A stretch of 64,000 bases of DNA from Mycolicibacterium porcinum (GCA_001942045.1 MSTD01000015.1:1-64000); one strand, 5' to 3'. Positions 46,367 through 55,143 are shown, counted from the first letter of the stretch. Program-made: numbers and translations. Notes: generated from the letters alone by a model not told the origin.

Positions 46367-47785
46367 GTGAACGCGATCGATCCTGACCAGCTCAGCACGT
46401 GCCTGCGGGTGCTGTCCGAGGTGCACAAGCTCCCTCCCGAGCACCCCGATGCCGTTGCTGTGCGCCAGGCCACCGCGAAGATGTTCAAGGAATTGAAGAA
46501 GGTGCGCCGGGCTGCCGCACGCGAACGGGTTGCGGCCGCTGATCGCGCCGTCATCGCCGCCACCGCGACGGGTGCACCGGGCCGGATCGACGACGAGACC
46601 CAAGGCCTGCCGCTGGTGTCCACCGCGGTCGGCGCCACTGCGGGCACGCTGCTGCGCTCACAGCACTGCTATATCTGCAAGAACCACTTCACGGTGGTCG
46701 ATGCGTTCTACCACCAGCTGTGTCCGGACTGTGCAGCGTTCAACCGGGCCAAGCGCGACGCCCGCACCGACCTGACCGGGCGCCGGGCCCTGCTCACCGG
46801 CGGGCGCGCCAAGATCGGCATGTACATCGCGCTGCGGCTGTTGCGCGACGGTGCGCACACCACGATCACCACCCGGTTCCCCAACGACGCGGTGCGCCGC
46901 TTCGCCGCGATGGAGGACAGTGCCGATTGGTTGCACCGGCTACGGGTGGTGGGGATCGACCTGCGGGACCCGGCCCAGGTGGTGGCCCTCGCCGACGAGG
47001 TGGCCGCGCAGGGGCCGCTGGACATCCTGATCAACAACGCGGCCCAGACGGTGCGTCGCCCGCCGGGCTCGTACGCGGCGCTGGTGGAGGCCGAGCGCAC
47101 TCCGCCGCAGGCCTTGGTGGACGTCGTCACCTTCGACCACGTCAGCGACGCGCATCCGCATGCCCTGGCCGGGAGCCTCAGCGAGCACCCCGCCCCGCAT
47201 GCGCTGACCGAGCTGGCCCTGACTGCCCGCAGCGCCTCACCAGAGCGGATCTCCGCGGGGACGGCCATCGACGCCGGTGGGCTGCTGCCCGACACCGCGC
47301 CGGTGAACAGCTGGACCCAACGCGTGCACGAGGTCGACGCGATGGAACTGCTCGAAGTGCAGCTGTGCAACCAGACGGCGCCGTTCATTCTGGTGAGTCG
47401 GCTGCGCCCGGCACTGGCTGCGTCACCGGCCCGGCGCAAGTACGTGGTGAACGTGTCTGCGATGGAAGGCCAGTTCGGCCGCGGTTACAAGGGGCCAGGG
47501 CACCCGCACACCAACATGGCCAAGGCCGCGTTGAACATGCTGACCCGCACTAGTTCCGGGGAGATGCTGGAGCAGGACGGGATCTTGATGACGGCCGTCG
47601 ATACCGGGTGGATCACCGACGAGCGTCCGCACCCGACCAAGCTGCGGCTGGCCGAAGAAGGTTTCCACGCACCGCTGGATCTGGTGGATGGTGCTGCGCG
47701 CGTGTATGACCCGATCGTGCGCGGGGAACTGGGCGAGGATCTGTACGGGTGCTTCCTGAAGGATTACGGGCGCGCTAGTTGGTAG
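46367..47785 (+). CDS. Short-chain dehydrogenase/reductase with N-terminal zinc ribbon
   Basis: The 472-residue protein starts at GTG 46367. Residues 1-95 are helical and basic. A four-Cys zinc ribbon follows (Cys101, Cys104, Cys119, Cys122 in CYIC and CPDC), then an SDR domain (about 137-470) with a cofactor loop TGGRAKIGM and an NNAAQ motif. The catalytic Ser lies in NVSAMEGQF, but the usual YxxxK reads TNMAK, so the Tyr is replaced by Thr. An internal insertion of about 100 residues (about 225-330) separates the NNA and Ser motifs. The substrate is unknown, and activity by the usual mechanism is doubtful. Confidence 0.82.
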   Translation: MNAIDPDQLSTCLRVLSEVHKLPPEHPDAVAVRQATAKMFKELKKVRRAAARERVAAADRAVIAATATGAPGRIDDETQGLPLVSTAVGATAGTLLRSQHCYICKNHFTVVDAFYHQLCPDCAAFNRAKRDARTDLTGRRALLTGGRAKIGMYIALRLLRDGAHTTITTRFPNDAVRRFAAMEDSADWLHRLRVVGIDLRDPAQVVALADEVAAQGPLDILINNAAQTVRRPPGSYAALVEAERTPPQALVDVVTFDHVSDAHPHALAGSLSEHPAPHALTELALTARSASPERISAGTAIDAGGLLPDTAPVNSWTQRVHEVDAMELLEVQLCNQTAPFILVSRLRPALAASPARRKYVVNVSAMEGQFGRGYKGPGHPHTNMAKAALNMLTRTSSGEMLEQDGILMTAVDTGWITDERPHPTKLRLAEEGFHAPLDLVDGAARVYDPIVRGELGEDLYGCFLKDYGRASW

Positions 47786-47817
47786 GGCGATCCGTCAGAT
47801 CGCGTCGAGCAGCCGCA

Positions 47818-49107
47818 TCACCCCGCGATCGGTCGACGCACATCCAGCTGCGCCAAGTCGGCTGCGATCCGCCCGGCAGACCAGCCGGCGCCGTTGGACG
47901 GCGACATCATGCGGGCAATGGTCGCCGGGAAGAGTCGGTCGGTGAGGTCGTCGGTGGCCTGGCTGCGAGCGGCCAGGACCGGAAGCAGCGTGCCGCGGTC
48001 CACCTCGGTGGCCACCGTAGTCGAGGTGGCGGTGAGGCGTTCACCGATGCGCTCGGCGTACGAGAGAAGAAATGATTGACGAAAGGAGCGGGTCCGGGCC
48101 CGTCCGTCGCCGGTAGCACGGCCGGCGGCCAGCATCGCCCGGTTGGCCTGCACCAATAGCGAAGTACACAGCAGCTCAACGAATTCCAGATCGCACTCAG
48201 CGCCGATGACGGCGACGAATCCGATCTTCTCCGCGCACACCATCCGACACCGGTTGGCCGTTGCCACGGCCTGCACCAGTGCTGCCTTGGCCATGACGTA
48301 GGGACTGTCGATCCAAATCCGCCGGGCGATCGCCTCAGCTGCACGACCTTGCTCATGATCGCGGATCGCATGGTGCAGCGAGTATCTGCTCATCAGTTCT
48401 TGCGCCTTGGCCGAAAGTGCTTCTGCTTCTTCGGGAAACTTCGTGGCCTCTGCCTTGGCGAGCAACCCGCGTACCCGGCTGAGCGCTTTCGCATCGGCTG
48501 CGTTCACCTCGACCGCCGAATGCTGGTGCGCGCCGGGCAACGGCAGCAACGGCTCGAGCCTCGGCAGGGTGCCCAGCAGCCGCAGCACCTTCAACACGAC
48601 GGTCAACGCTGCGTGACGGTCGACGGCGTTCCTGTCCGCCCAGTCCCACATCTGCGGAGCGCCGTGATCGATGTCCACGGGCAGCGCGGTGAGCTCGGCG
48701 CGCCACCGCGGGTGCAGTGAGGTGACGGGATAGTGCCGGGATTCGCGGACGACGGCCTCGGCCAGGTAACCGGCTGCCGCTGCGTCGAGACGGCGACGAG
48801 CGAACTCGTGCAGGTCATTGGGCGACCAACCCACCTGCCACGCACCGCTGATGGCACCGGCCAGGGTGCCCTCGGCGGCAAGGTCGAGATCGTGTGCCCC
48901 GCAGAGCCACTCGTCGAGCAGCTCAGCGGCGTGGAATTCGGCGTCGTGGTCGGGACACAATGCGGAGTTGTACAGCGCCGCGGTGAGGCGGTCGAGGATG
49001 GCGACCCGGTCGTACCCGGGGTCGGTGCTCCAGCGTTCCCGTTGGGACGATGCGCGTCGGCGATCCTTGTGCTTGGCGGCGCGCTTTTGGCGGTTGCGGC
49101 GGCTCAT
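47818..49107 (-). CDS. DUF2786-domain protein
   Basis: The protein has 429 residues from the ATG at 49107; the longer frame upstream is chance. It has a very basic N-terminus (MSRRNRQKRAAKHKDRRR), a helical middle, and a DUF2786 segment near residue 210 (LSRVRGLLAKAEATKFPEEAEALSAKAQELMSRYSL). The C-terminal half, VAVIGAECDLEFVELLCTSL and ARTRSFRQSFLLSYAERIGERL, is the part usually found behind DUF2786. Members occur in bacteria and phages without a known function. The gene ends 33 bp from the convergent SDR gene. Confidence 0.82.
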   Translation of the reverse strand: MSRRNRQKRAAKHKDRRRASSQRERWSTDPGYDRVAILDRLTAALYNSALCPDHDAEFHAAELLDEWLCGAHDLDLAAEGTLAGAISGAWQVGWSPNDLHEFARRRLDAAAAGYLAEAVVRESRHYPVTSLHPRWRAELTALPVDIDHGAPQMWDWADRNAVDRHAALTVVLKVLRLLGTLPRLEPLLPLPGAHQHSAVEVNAADAKALSRVRGLLAKAEATKFPEEAEALSAKAQELMSRYSLHHAIRDHEQGRAAEAIARRIWIDSPYVMAKAALVQAVATANRCRMVCAEKIGFVAVIGAECDLEFVELLCTSLLVQANRAMLAAGRATGDGRARTRSFRQSFLLSYAERIGERLTATSTTVATEVDRGTLLPVLAARSQATDDLTDRLFPATIARMMSPSNGAGWSAGRIAADLAQLDVRRPIAG

Positions 49108-49270
49108 GTGTGGATTCTGGAGCAACGGTCCGACAAGTTGCGTCCGCTGCCGCGCACAGCGCCGCCGCACACCATGGGCTGGCTCTGCGTTCGTAAACCT
49201 GGTGGTGGGCCGAACGCCGTTTCTTCGCCCTGACGTTACGAGCGCGAGCAGGTCGCTCGCCGGTCGGCGT

Positions 49271-49795
49271 CTAGCGGGCGCAGCGCGCTCGCAGAAGGTC
49301 GTGCTGCGCCGTGGACTCTGGGCAGACGTCTGCGGCTTTCCTTGTGCCTGCGCGTAATTCGGCGATGCGGGCGATGGCCTCGTCATAGGTCAATCCGGAT
49401 TCGGCGAGCAGACACCCGATCACTGTGCTGGTCCGGCCCTTCCCACCCCAGCAGTGCACGTAGACGTTTCGGCCGGAGTCCAACTCGGAGTGGATGCGCG
49501 CCAGGATCGCGTCGTAGCCCGCATCGTCGATGACGCCGAAGTCGGGAATCGGATACGCGAAGTACCGCACCGTGCGCCCGGACTTCTCGGCTGCCGCGTG
49601 CAGAAGCGCTCGGTAGGCCGTCAGATGGTCGGCTTCTGTGGTGAGGTCGATGACGGTGTCGATTCCGGCGTCGAGCAGGACGCGGATCTTGGCTTCGGCA
49701 TGCTGGGGTGTGGCGGCGCCCGGGTATTCACCGGCCAGCAGCCGGTTCGGCTCGACCCACCAGGCGTGCAGCACGTCGTCATGGGGCCACTCCAT
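49271..49795 (-). CDS. Dual-specificity/tyrosine-phosphatase-like protein
   Basis: The protein has 174 residues from the ATG at 49795. The phosphatase P-loop HCWGGKGRTST (Cys115, Arg121) fits HCx5R, and Asp85 in PIPDFG is at the general-acid position. An N-terminal WVEPNRLLAGEYPG is typical of the bacterial DSP group. It is a small cytoplasmic enzyme; substrates may be phosphoproteins, phosphoinositides or RNA 5' ends. It lies 24 bp downstream of a TetR gene on the same strand and may be co-transcribed. Confidence 0.85.
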   Translation of the reverse strand: MEWPHDDVLHAWWVEPNRLLAGEYPGAATPQHAEAKIRVLLDAGIDTVIDLTTEADHLTAYRALLHAAAEKSGRTVRYFAYPIPDFGVIDDAGYDAILARIHSELDSGRNVYVHCWGGKGRTSTVIGCLLAESGLTYDEAIARIAELRAGTRKAADVCPESTAQHDLLRARCAR

Positions 49796-49818
49796 GCTGC
49801 CGAGGTTAGCGATCCTCG

Positions 49819-50397
49819 TCAGGCGAGCTGGCCGAGCACCGCCGCGACTGCCGCGCGCACCGTCGCCGCGACGGAGTCGGGGGAGGACGCGTCGAACTTG
49901 CCGTCCAGGTGCAGGAACGCCAGGCCGTGCACCAGCGCCCACACCGCGTTCGCCATCGCGTCCGGATCTGATGTGGGAAGCGCTTGCCGCACAATCGATC
50001 TGAGGTACTCGCTGATGGCCTCCACCGCGGCGACGCGTTCCGGGCTGGTGGGGTCGCACGGTTCGGCGAACATGGCCCGGAACAGGCCCGGGCGTTGCAG
50101 CGCGAAGTTCACGTAAGCGATGGCGATGTCGGCGAGATCGTCGGGCGTCTGCGGTGACGGGTTGGCGGCGGTCAACTGGGCGGCCAGATCGCGGTAGCCC
50201 ACCGCGGCGACCGCGGACAACAGCGCGTCGCGGTCGGCGAAATGGCGGTAGGGCGCGGCGGTCGACACCCCGGCGCGGCGGGCCGCCGCGCGCAGCGACA
50301 GCTCGGTCGCGCCGCCCTCCTCGAGCAGTTCCAGGGCCGCCTGCACGAGCGCGGTGGGCAGGTCGCCGTGGTGATACGACCTGGTTGACGTGGCCAT
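49819..50397 (-). CDS. TetR/AcrR-family regulator (WHG-domain type)
   Basis: This 192-residue protein has the HTH at residues about 10-55 (YHHGDLPTALVQAALELLEE, then RAAARRAGVSTAAPYRHFADRDALL). YHHGDL at the N-terminus marks the TetR subgroup with a C-terminal WHG domain; LVHGLAFLHLDG is seen near the end. It diverges from the old-yellow-enzyme operon, and a two-arm inverted repeat covers the shared promoter, so it very likely represses both. Ligands of this subgroup are often lipophilic or electrophilic compounds. Confidence 0.92.
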   Translation of the reverse strand: MATSTRSYHHGDLPTALVQAALELLEEGGATELSLRAAARRAGVSTAAPYRHFADRDALLSAVAAVGYRDLAAQLTAANPSPQTPDDLADIAIAYVNFALQRPGLFRAMFAEPCDPTSPERVAAVEAISEYLRSIVRQALPTSDPDAMANAVWALVHGLAFLHLDGKFDASSPDSVAATVRAAVAAVLGQLA

Positions 50398-50416
50398 TCG
50401 GGATCTACCTCACAAG

Positions 50417-50478
50417 TGTTGACACCGCTTACATCCGCCTCGTATGTTAGCAGCAAGGTGAAGTAAGCACTGTCAACA
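50417..50478. promoter_or_regulatory. Divergent promoter with two inverted TTGACA-containing operator arms
   Basis: TGTTGACACCGCTTAC (50417-50432) and the inverted copy at 50463-50478 match at 14 of 16 positions with 30 bp between. Each contains a TTGACA -35 hexamer, one per strand. On the plus strand TATGTT (50443-50448) lies 18 bp after TTGACA. This fits a divergent promoter repressed by the adjacent TetR. Confidence 0.65.
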
Positions 50479-50493
50479 TCGCTAGGAGTTTCC

Positions 50494-51771
50494 ATGTCGA
50501 AAGCGTCGGAGGCGTTGTTCGCGCCCCTGCAGCTCAAGTCCGGTCAGGTCTTGCGCAACCGGATCGCCAAGGCGGCCATGGAAGAGGGCATGGCCGGGCG
50601 GGCGCAGCTGCCCGATGAGCGGCTGATCACGCTGTACCGGCAGTGGGGCGCCGGCGGCACGGGCCTGCTCATCACCGGCAACGTCATGGTTCACGCCGAG
50701 GCGATGACCGGCCCGGGTGGCGTCGTGCTCGATGCCGACTCCCCGCTGGAGCCCTTCGCGGCGTGGGCGCGGGCCGGCAAGGACGACGGGGCTGCGATGT
50801 GGATGCAGATCAGCCATCCCGGCCGCCAGGTGCAGGCCAACATGCCGGGCGTTGTGTGGGGACCGTCGGACGTCGCGGTCGAGCTGGGCCGGCACTCGAA
50901 GCGATTCGGCCAGCCGGTCGCGATGACGGCCGAGCAGATCGCCGACACCATCACCCGCTTCGCCACCACGGCGCGGCGCGCAGAGCAGGCCGGGTTCGAC
51001 GGTGTCGAGGTGCACGCCGCGCACGGATACCTGTTGTCGCAGTTCCTGTCTCCGCTCGTCAACACCCGCACCGACGAGTGGGGCGGCTCGCTGGAGAACC
51101 GCGCTCGACTGCTGCTCGAGATCGTGCGCGCCATCCGCGCCGAGGTATCCCCGAGCTTTTCCGTTGCGGTGAAACTGAATTCAGCGGACTTCCAGCGCGG
51201 CGGCTTCGACGCCGACGACGCCCGCACGGTGATCGACATGCTCGCGCCCTTGGATGTCGACCTAGTTGAGTTGTCCGGCGGCAGCTACGAAAGCCCGGCC
51301 ATGACCGGCCGCCCGGCCGACGAGCGTACCGCCGCTCGCGAGGCGTACTTCCTGGAGCTGGCGGCCGATCTCGCGGTGAGCAGTCCCATCCCGCTCATGC
51401 TGACCGGCGGGATCACCCGCCACCAGACCGCCGAGCGGGTGCTGGCCAGTGGCGTCGCGGTGGTCGGTATGGCCACCGCGCTGGCCGAAACCCCGGACCT
51501 GCCCGCGCGGTGGCGCCAGGGTAGGGAAGCGACCGGTCGGCTGAAGCCCGTCACCTGGTCGGACAAGCCGCTGGCCTCGATCGCCAGCATGGCGATGGTC
51601 CGCTACCAGATGCGGCGGCTCGGCGCGGGGAAGAAGCCCGCGCTGGGTGTCGGTCCGGCGTTCGCGCTGCTGGCCGACCAGCTGGTGTCGCGACGTGCCC
51701 TGCGTGGGTACTCCAGGTGGTTGAAGTCCCGGCCGCAGCCGGCTCGCGTTGTTGGTACCCAACACATTTAA
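50494..51771 (+). CDS. Old-yellow-enzyme family NADH:flavin oxidoreductase
   Basis: The 425-residue TIM-barrel FMN protein starts at ATG 50494 after AGGAG. Family motifs are the RNRIAKAAMEEGMA start, the His pair region FDGVEVHAAHGYLLSQFLSP, NTRTDEWGGSLENR, and a C-terminal FMN-phosphate GG loop in LTGGITRHQTAERVL. Such enzymes reduce activated alkenes or related substrates. It is the first of three closely packed genes controlled by the divergent TetR. The last 60 residues are basic and may contact the membrane. Confidence 0.9.
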   Translation: MSKASEALFAPLQLKSGQVLRNRIAKAAMEEGMAGRAQLPDERLITLYRQWGAGGTGLLITGNVMVHAEAMTGPGGVVLDADSPLEPFAAWARAGKDDGAAMWMQISHPGRQVQANMPGVVWGPSDVAVELGRHSKRFGQPVAMTAEQIADTITRFATTARRAEQAGFDGVEVHAAHGYLLSQFLSPLVNTRTDEWGGSLENRARLLLEIVRAIRAEVSPSFSVAVKLNSADFQRGGFDADDARTVIDMLAPLDVDLVELSGGSYESPAMTGRPADERTAAREAYFLELAADLAVSSPIPLMLTGGITRHQTAERVLASGVAVVGMATALAETPDLPARWRQGREATGRLKPVTWSDKPLASIASMAMVRYQMRRLGAGKKPALGVGPAFALLADQLVSRRALRGYSRWLKSRPQPARVVGTQHI

Positions 51772-51784
51772 GGGGAGACGGACC

Positions 51785-52489
51785 ATGACGAAAGTTCTGA
51801 TGGTGATCTCGGCGGCCGACCGCTGGACACTCAACGACGGGACGGTGCATCCGTCCGGGTACTGGGCCGAGGAGGTGGCGCGGCCACACCAGATCTTCAC
51901 CGAGGCCGGGTGGGAGATCACCGTGGCGACGCCGGGCGGTAAGGCGCCGACGCTCGACAAGCTCAGCCTCGGCATCTCCGGCGGCATGCCGTGGAAGCGC
52001 CGGGAGGTCAAGAACTACCTGGACAGCATCGCCAACGTGCTGGCGCACCCGGTCGCGCTCGACACTGTGAACGCCGACGACTACGACGTGGTGTTCTATC
52101 CCGGCGGGCACGGTCCGATGGAAGATCTCGCCTACGACCCAGTCTCCGGTGCACTGCTGGCGCACCGGTTGGAGTCGGGCCAGCCGCTCGCGCTGCTGTG
52201 CCATGCGCCGGCCGCGATCCTGGCCGCGTCGGGGCCGGACGGGGTGTCACCGTTCGCGGGGCGACGGATGACCGGGTTGTCCAACCGCGAGGAGCACCTG
52301 AACAGCTTCGGGTGGAAGGCGCCGTGGCTGTTGGAGGACAAGCTGAAAGAGGCCGGCGTGGACTACTCGAAGGCTTTATTGCCACTGCGCCCGCACGTGG
52401 TCGTCGACGGGAATCTCTACACCGGACAGAACCCGCAGTCCTCGGAGAAGCTGGCCGAGCGACTGGTGGCCGACGTGGGGAGGGGCTGA
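51785..52489 (+). CDS. DJ-1/PfpI (Hsp31-type) family protein
   Basis: The protein has 234 residues from the ATG at 51785 after GGGGAG, 13 bp behind the OYE gene. The nucleophile elbow ALLCHAPAA contains Cys139, and Glu30 in GYWAEEVARP is the acidic partner seen in this family. Members act as glyoxalases, deglycases or chaperones, often in reactive-electrophile stress. This fits an operon with an enoate reductase. The stop overlaps the next start by one base (TGATG). Confidence 0.9.
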   Translation: MTKVLMVISAADRWTLNDGTVHPSGYWAEEVARPHQIFTEAGWEITVATPGGKAPTLDKLSLGISGGMPWKRREVKNYLDSIANVLAHPVALDTVNADDYDVVFYPGGHGPMEDLAYDPVSGALLAHRLESGQPLALLCHAPAAILAASGPDGVSPFAGRRMTGLSNREEHLNSFGWKAPWLLEDKLKEAGVDYSKALLPLRPHVVVDGNLYTGQNPQSSEKLAERLVADVGRG

Positions 52490-53385
52490 TGTCTTCCGTC
52501 GAGGTCGAACTCGGTGGGTATCTGGTCACCGTGCCCAAAGGTGGTCTGTACGACCGGTTTCGGATGCGGACCGACCTCGACGAGGTGGAGCGCGATCCAC
52601 GGGTGTCCAGCGTCGACTTCTTTCGGAAGCTGCCCAAGACCGAGGTGAACTCGGCGATCGGTCCCACGCTGACCCCGAACTTCTACTACCGGATTTCGAC
52701 CGCGCGACTGGTGATGCTGGCCCGGTCCCGCGATATCCGTACCCGACTGCCCAAAGCGCTTGCGCCGCTGGAGGTTGCGCCCGGTATCGGGATCGTCTCG
52801 GTGATGTTCCTTCGCTACGACGTGTGCGACATTGACTTTTACACCGAGGCTGCCGTTGGGGTGGCGGTGCGGCCGGCGCGGCACGGCAAGCTGGGGTTCG
52901 CCGACCTGGCGAGCAGCCTGGCCAACGATCACCTGCACTCGTATGTGCTGTCACTGCCTGTGAGCACCCAGATCGCCCAGGTCCGTGGGCATGACGGGTA
53001 TGGCTTCCCGAAGTGGGTGACGGATCTGGATGTGTCTATCGATGCGGACCGGGTGGTCGCTCGCGTTGGGAATGATGCCGGTGGGGTGGATCTCGGGTTA
53101 TCGGCTGTCACCCCGTCTCAGTCGAAGTACGGGACAGGGGAGCGGGTTTCGACGCTCACGTCCTATACGTCCTTGGGCGGGGCGTGGCATTCCACGTTGA
53201 GTCAGACCAACGTGCTGGCGAGCGGGATGGCACGGTTCCCGCGCGGTGTGGATCTGGAGATCGGTCAAGGGCGGATGGCGGACGACTTGCGGGCACTGAA
53301 ACCCATCAAGACCATTCAGTTTGATGTCGTCGCGGAAGGCCAACTCGCGCTGCATATGCCGGTACCGGTGTCGGTGCGGAAGTGA
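52489..53385 (+). CDS. Acetoacetate-decarboxylase-like protein
   Basis: The protein has 298 residues from the ATG at 52489, coupled to the DJ-1 gene. It has the beta-rich fold pattern of the ADC superfamily, including YEV-like strand segments and the string RGHDGYGFPKWVTDLDV, which holds the GYGFPK motif where catalytic residues cluster. Many ADC-like proteins are not true decarboxylases but act on related keto or enol compounds. It completes a three-gene operon (OYE, DJ-1, ADC-like) that could detoxify a reactive carbonyl compound. Confidence 0.8.
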   Translation: MSSVEVELGGYLVTVPKGGLYDRFRMRTDLDEVERDPRVSSVDFFRKLPKTEVNSAIGPTLTPNFYYRISTARLVMLARSRDIRTRLPKALAPLEVAPGIGIVSVMFLRYDVCDIDFYTEAAVGVAVRPARHGKLGFADLASSLANDHLHSYVLSLPVSTQIAQVRGHDGYGFPKWVTDLDVSIDADRVVARVGNDAGGVDLGLSAVTPSQSKYGTGERVSTLTSYTSLGGAWHSTLSQTNVLASGMARFPRGVDLEIGQGRMADDLRALKPIKTIQFDVVAEGQLALHMPVPVSVRK

Positions 53386-53423
53386 GGCAGCGGGGCCCGC
53401 TGGGGTGGACATGTGGGTTGGAA

Positions 53424-53446
53424 GATCGTCAAATTCTTTGACGATC
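53424..53446. repeat. Dispersed palindrome, copy 3 (23 bp)
   Basis: GATCGTCAAA and TTTGACGATC are perfect 10-bp arms around TTC. The site lies between convergent genes. The flanks (GGTGGACATGTG before, TCTCC and ACC after) resemble copies 1 and 2. Confidence 0.8.
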
Positions 53447-53526
53447 TCCCCACCGCCAATGTGCGCATAGCCTCGGGTAGTCGGCCGCGCGTATGACGCA
53501 GCGCGCTTGAGTGCGTCGTGCGCCAT

Positions 53527-53561
53527 ATCCCGGGGCCGCCTACGCAGGCCGGCCCCGGGAT
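53527..53561. terminator. Bidirectional terminator hairpin
   Basis: ATCCCGGGGCCG (53527-53538) pairs perfectly over 12 bp with 53550-53561 around an 11-base loop, between two convergent genes and just beyond the minus-strand gene's stop. Confidence 0.7.
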
Positions 53562-53567
53562 CGCTGG

Positions 53568-54200
53568 CTACGGCGTCAGCGCCACGGTGACGCCGCCGGA
53601 GAACATCGAGTCGTGCAGTTCGATGCGCGCCGGTGCTGCGCCCGCGGGCATGTCGTAGACCAGGGATACGTCGACGGCATTGCCGGGGTTGATGTCATCC
53701 CAGACTGGGATATCTGAATCGCCAAGCGCGATTTGTGCGGACGAATCGCTCTCGAAACTGCGACCCTGGGTGTCGATCAGCTTCTGGTTGGACGGGCTTA
53801 AACCCTGTGCCCGGTCACCGATGTTCTGCACGCTGAGCGTCACGATCACGAACTGGCCCTGAGCCTTCTCGCGCAGATAGGGATTGTCGCCGACCTCGGT
53901 GAGCCCGGGCTGGACGGTCTTGACGACGAACTCGAACTTGCCGTCGCGGACCGGAGTGTTGAGCCCGGCCGTCGGAGTGGACTCTTCGGCCGGGGCCTGC
54001 GCCGCGAGAGCGGCACTGGGCTTGGTGTCCGGCTTGGTGTCGTCCTTGTCCGACAAGGCCGACGTGATGGCCAGGAATGCGACCACGCCGATGACGATCG
54101 CCGGCCACTTACGCTTCTTCGCGCGAGGTGGTGCGTACTGGGGGAACCCCTGCGCGGCAGGCTGATTCGGGTCGACGGGCTGCTGATAGGGACTGGTCAT
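53568..54200 (-). CDS. Membrane-anchored DUF4352-type protein
   Basis: The protein has 210 residues from the ATG at 54200, preceded by AAGGAAC. A Pro/Gln-rich cytoplasmic N-terminus (about 30 residues) is followed by one membrane helix ([18 protein letters not shown]), a Pro/Thr linker, and an immunoglobulin-like extracellular domain: [52 protein letters not shown]. This is the DUF4352/MPT63-like fold, usually a protein-protein interaction module in the envelope. The function is unknown. Confidence 0.82.
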   Translation of the reverse strand: MTSPYQQPVDPNQPAAQGFPQYAPPRAKKRKWPAIVIGVVAFLAITSALSDKDDTKPDTKPSAALAAQAPAEESTPTAGLNTPVRDGKFEFVVKTVQPGLTEVGDNPYLREKAQGQFVIVTLSVQNIGDRAQGLSPSNQKLIDTQGRSFESDSSAQIALGDSDIPVWDDINPGNAVDVSLVYDMPAGAAPARIELHDSMFSGGVTVALTP

Positions 54201-54380
54201 GACGGTGTTCCTTCTGTCTCGCGCCCGGGCACCGATGCCAGGCGAACAGGAGAACGTACAACCGACTGCCGACAACTTCGGGCCGTGGCACTCGACGCAG
54301 CTTGGCCGATGCGGCGTCGTACGGGGTTGTCGGTGGCGGATGCGACGATGCGCGGTTCACTTCGAACCCAGGAGGTTGTG

Positions 54381-54695
54381 ATGAAGGGTGTATTGATCGC
54401 CGCGGTGACGGCTGGCATGGCTTTTGCCTCGAGCCCCGTGGCGTCAGCTGAGCCGTCGTGGACCATGCCGAATCTGATCGAGATGGATTTGCAGGGTGCG
54501 CAGGATGCGATTCAGTCGCTGACCCGGGGTGAGGTGTGGTTCAGCAGCTCAACTGATATGACCGGCAAGGGTCGGGCACAGATCAGCGACCGCAACTGGC
54601 AGGTATGCAGCTCGACGCCCGCGCCGGGGGCGAAGTTCACCGTGAGCACCGAGATCGACTTCGGGGTGGTGCGGGTTTCGGAGGAGTGTCCGTGA
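54381..54695 (+). CDS. Small secreted protein with one PASTA-like domain
   Basis: The protein has 104 residues from the ATG at 54381, with AGGAGG 6 bases before. The signal peptide ends near VASA. The mature part begins WTMPNLIEMDLQGAQDAIQS, matching the start of a PASTA domain (VPxLxGxxxxxAxxxL), and has two Cys that could form a disulfide. PASTA domains bind muropeptides or beta-lactams in kinases and PBPs; short secreted single-domain versions occur in mycobacteria with unknown roles. It is the last gene with typical host features before the accessory island. Confidence 0.85.
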   Translation: MKGVLIAAVTAGMAFASSPVASAEPSWTMPNLIEMDLQGAQDAIQSLTRGEVWFSSSTDMTGKGRAQISDRNWQVCSSTPAPGAKFTVSTEIDFGVVRVSEECP

Positions 54696-54891
54696 GGTGT
54701 TCTGCTCTGCTGGCCCGTCTGATTGGCGGGCCAGCAATGGCGCTCGATTCTCGGGGTATTGGCGCAGGACTTCGGTATCCGTACTTATCCTCACGCCATG
54801 AGCACTGAGGGATTCACGTCCGCCATCGGTATCGCTGAATTTCGCGCGGTGGAGAGCACAGACCGTCCGCACGTCATCGCAACTCGCACCG

Positions 54892-55143
54892 ATGGCCTGC
54901 CAGATCTCCACATCCATTACGGATACACGAGCGGGTTTCACCTCAGAAGAGGAGATCATCCAGGTCGTGGGCAGTGGGGTTGGGCGTGCGCCGAGTTCAC
55001 GGAAGGGAACCTGGTATGTCGAACATCCGATCACCCGGGTACACCGCGGGAGCGGGCGGTCTCGCGATGTTCGTCGCACCGCGGGGTTCTGCAGTTGCGG
55101 GATGCAATTGTCAGTGACTGGAGTCTGCGGGAACTGCGACTAG
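54892..55143 (+). CDS. Hypothetical small protein ending in a four-Cys zinc-ribbon-like motif, possibly frameshifted
   Basis: This 83-codon frame has no Shine-Dalgarno. Its C-terminal part, GFTSEEEIIQVVGSGVGR, then KGTWYVEHPITRVHRGSGR and FCSCGMQLSVTGVCGNCD, looks like real protein with CxC and CxxC pairs. Another frame starting at ATG 54798 (MSTEGFTSAIGIAEFRAVES) also reads well for about 45 codons and would join this one through a frameshift near 54930. Either the gene is short, or it is a disrupted gene of about 115 residues. I do not recognise a family. Confidence 0.4.
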   Translation: MACQISTSITDTRAGFTSEEEIIQVVGSGVGRAPSSRKGTWYVEHPITRVHRGSGRSRDVRRTAGFCSCGMQLSVTGVCGNCD

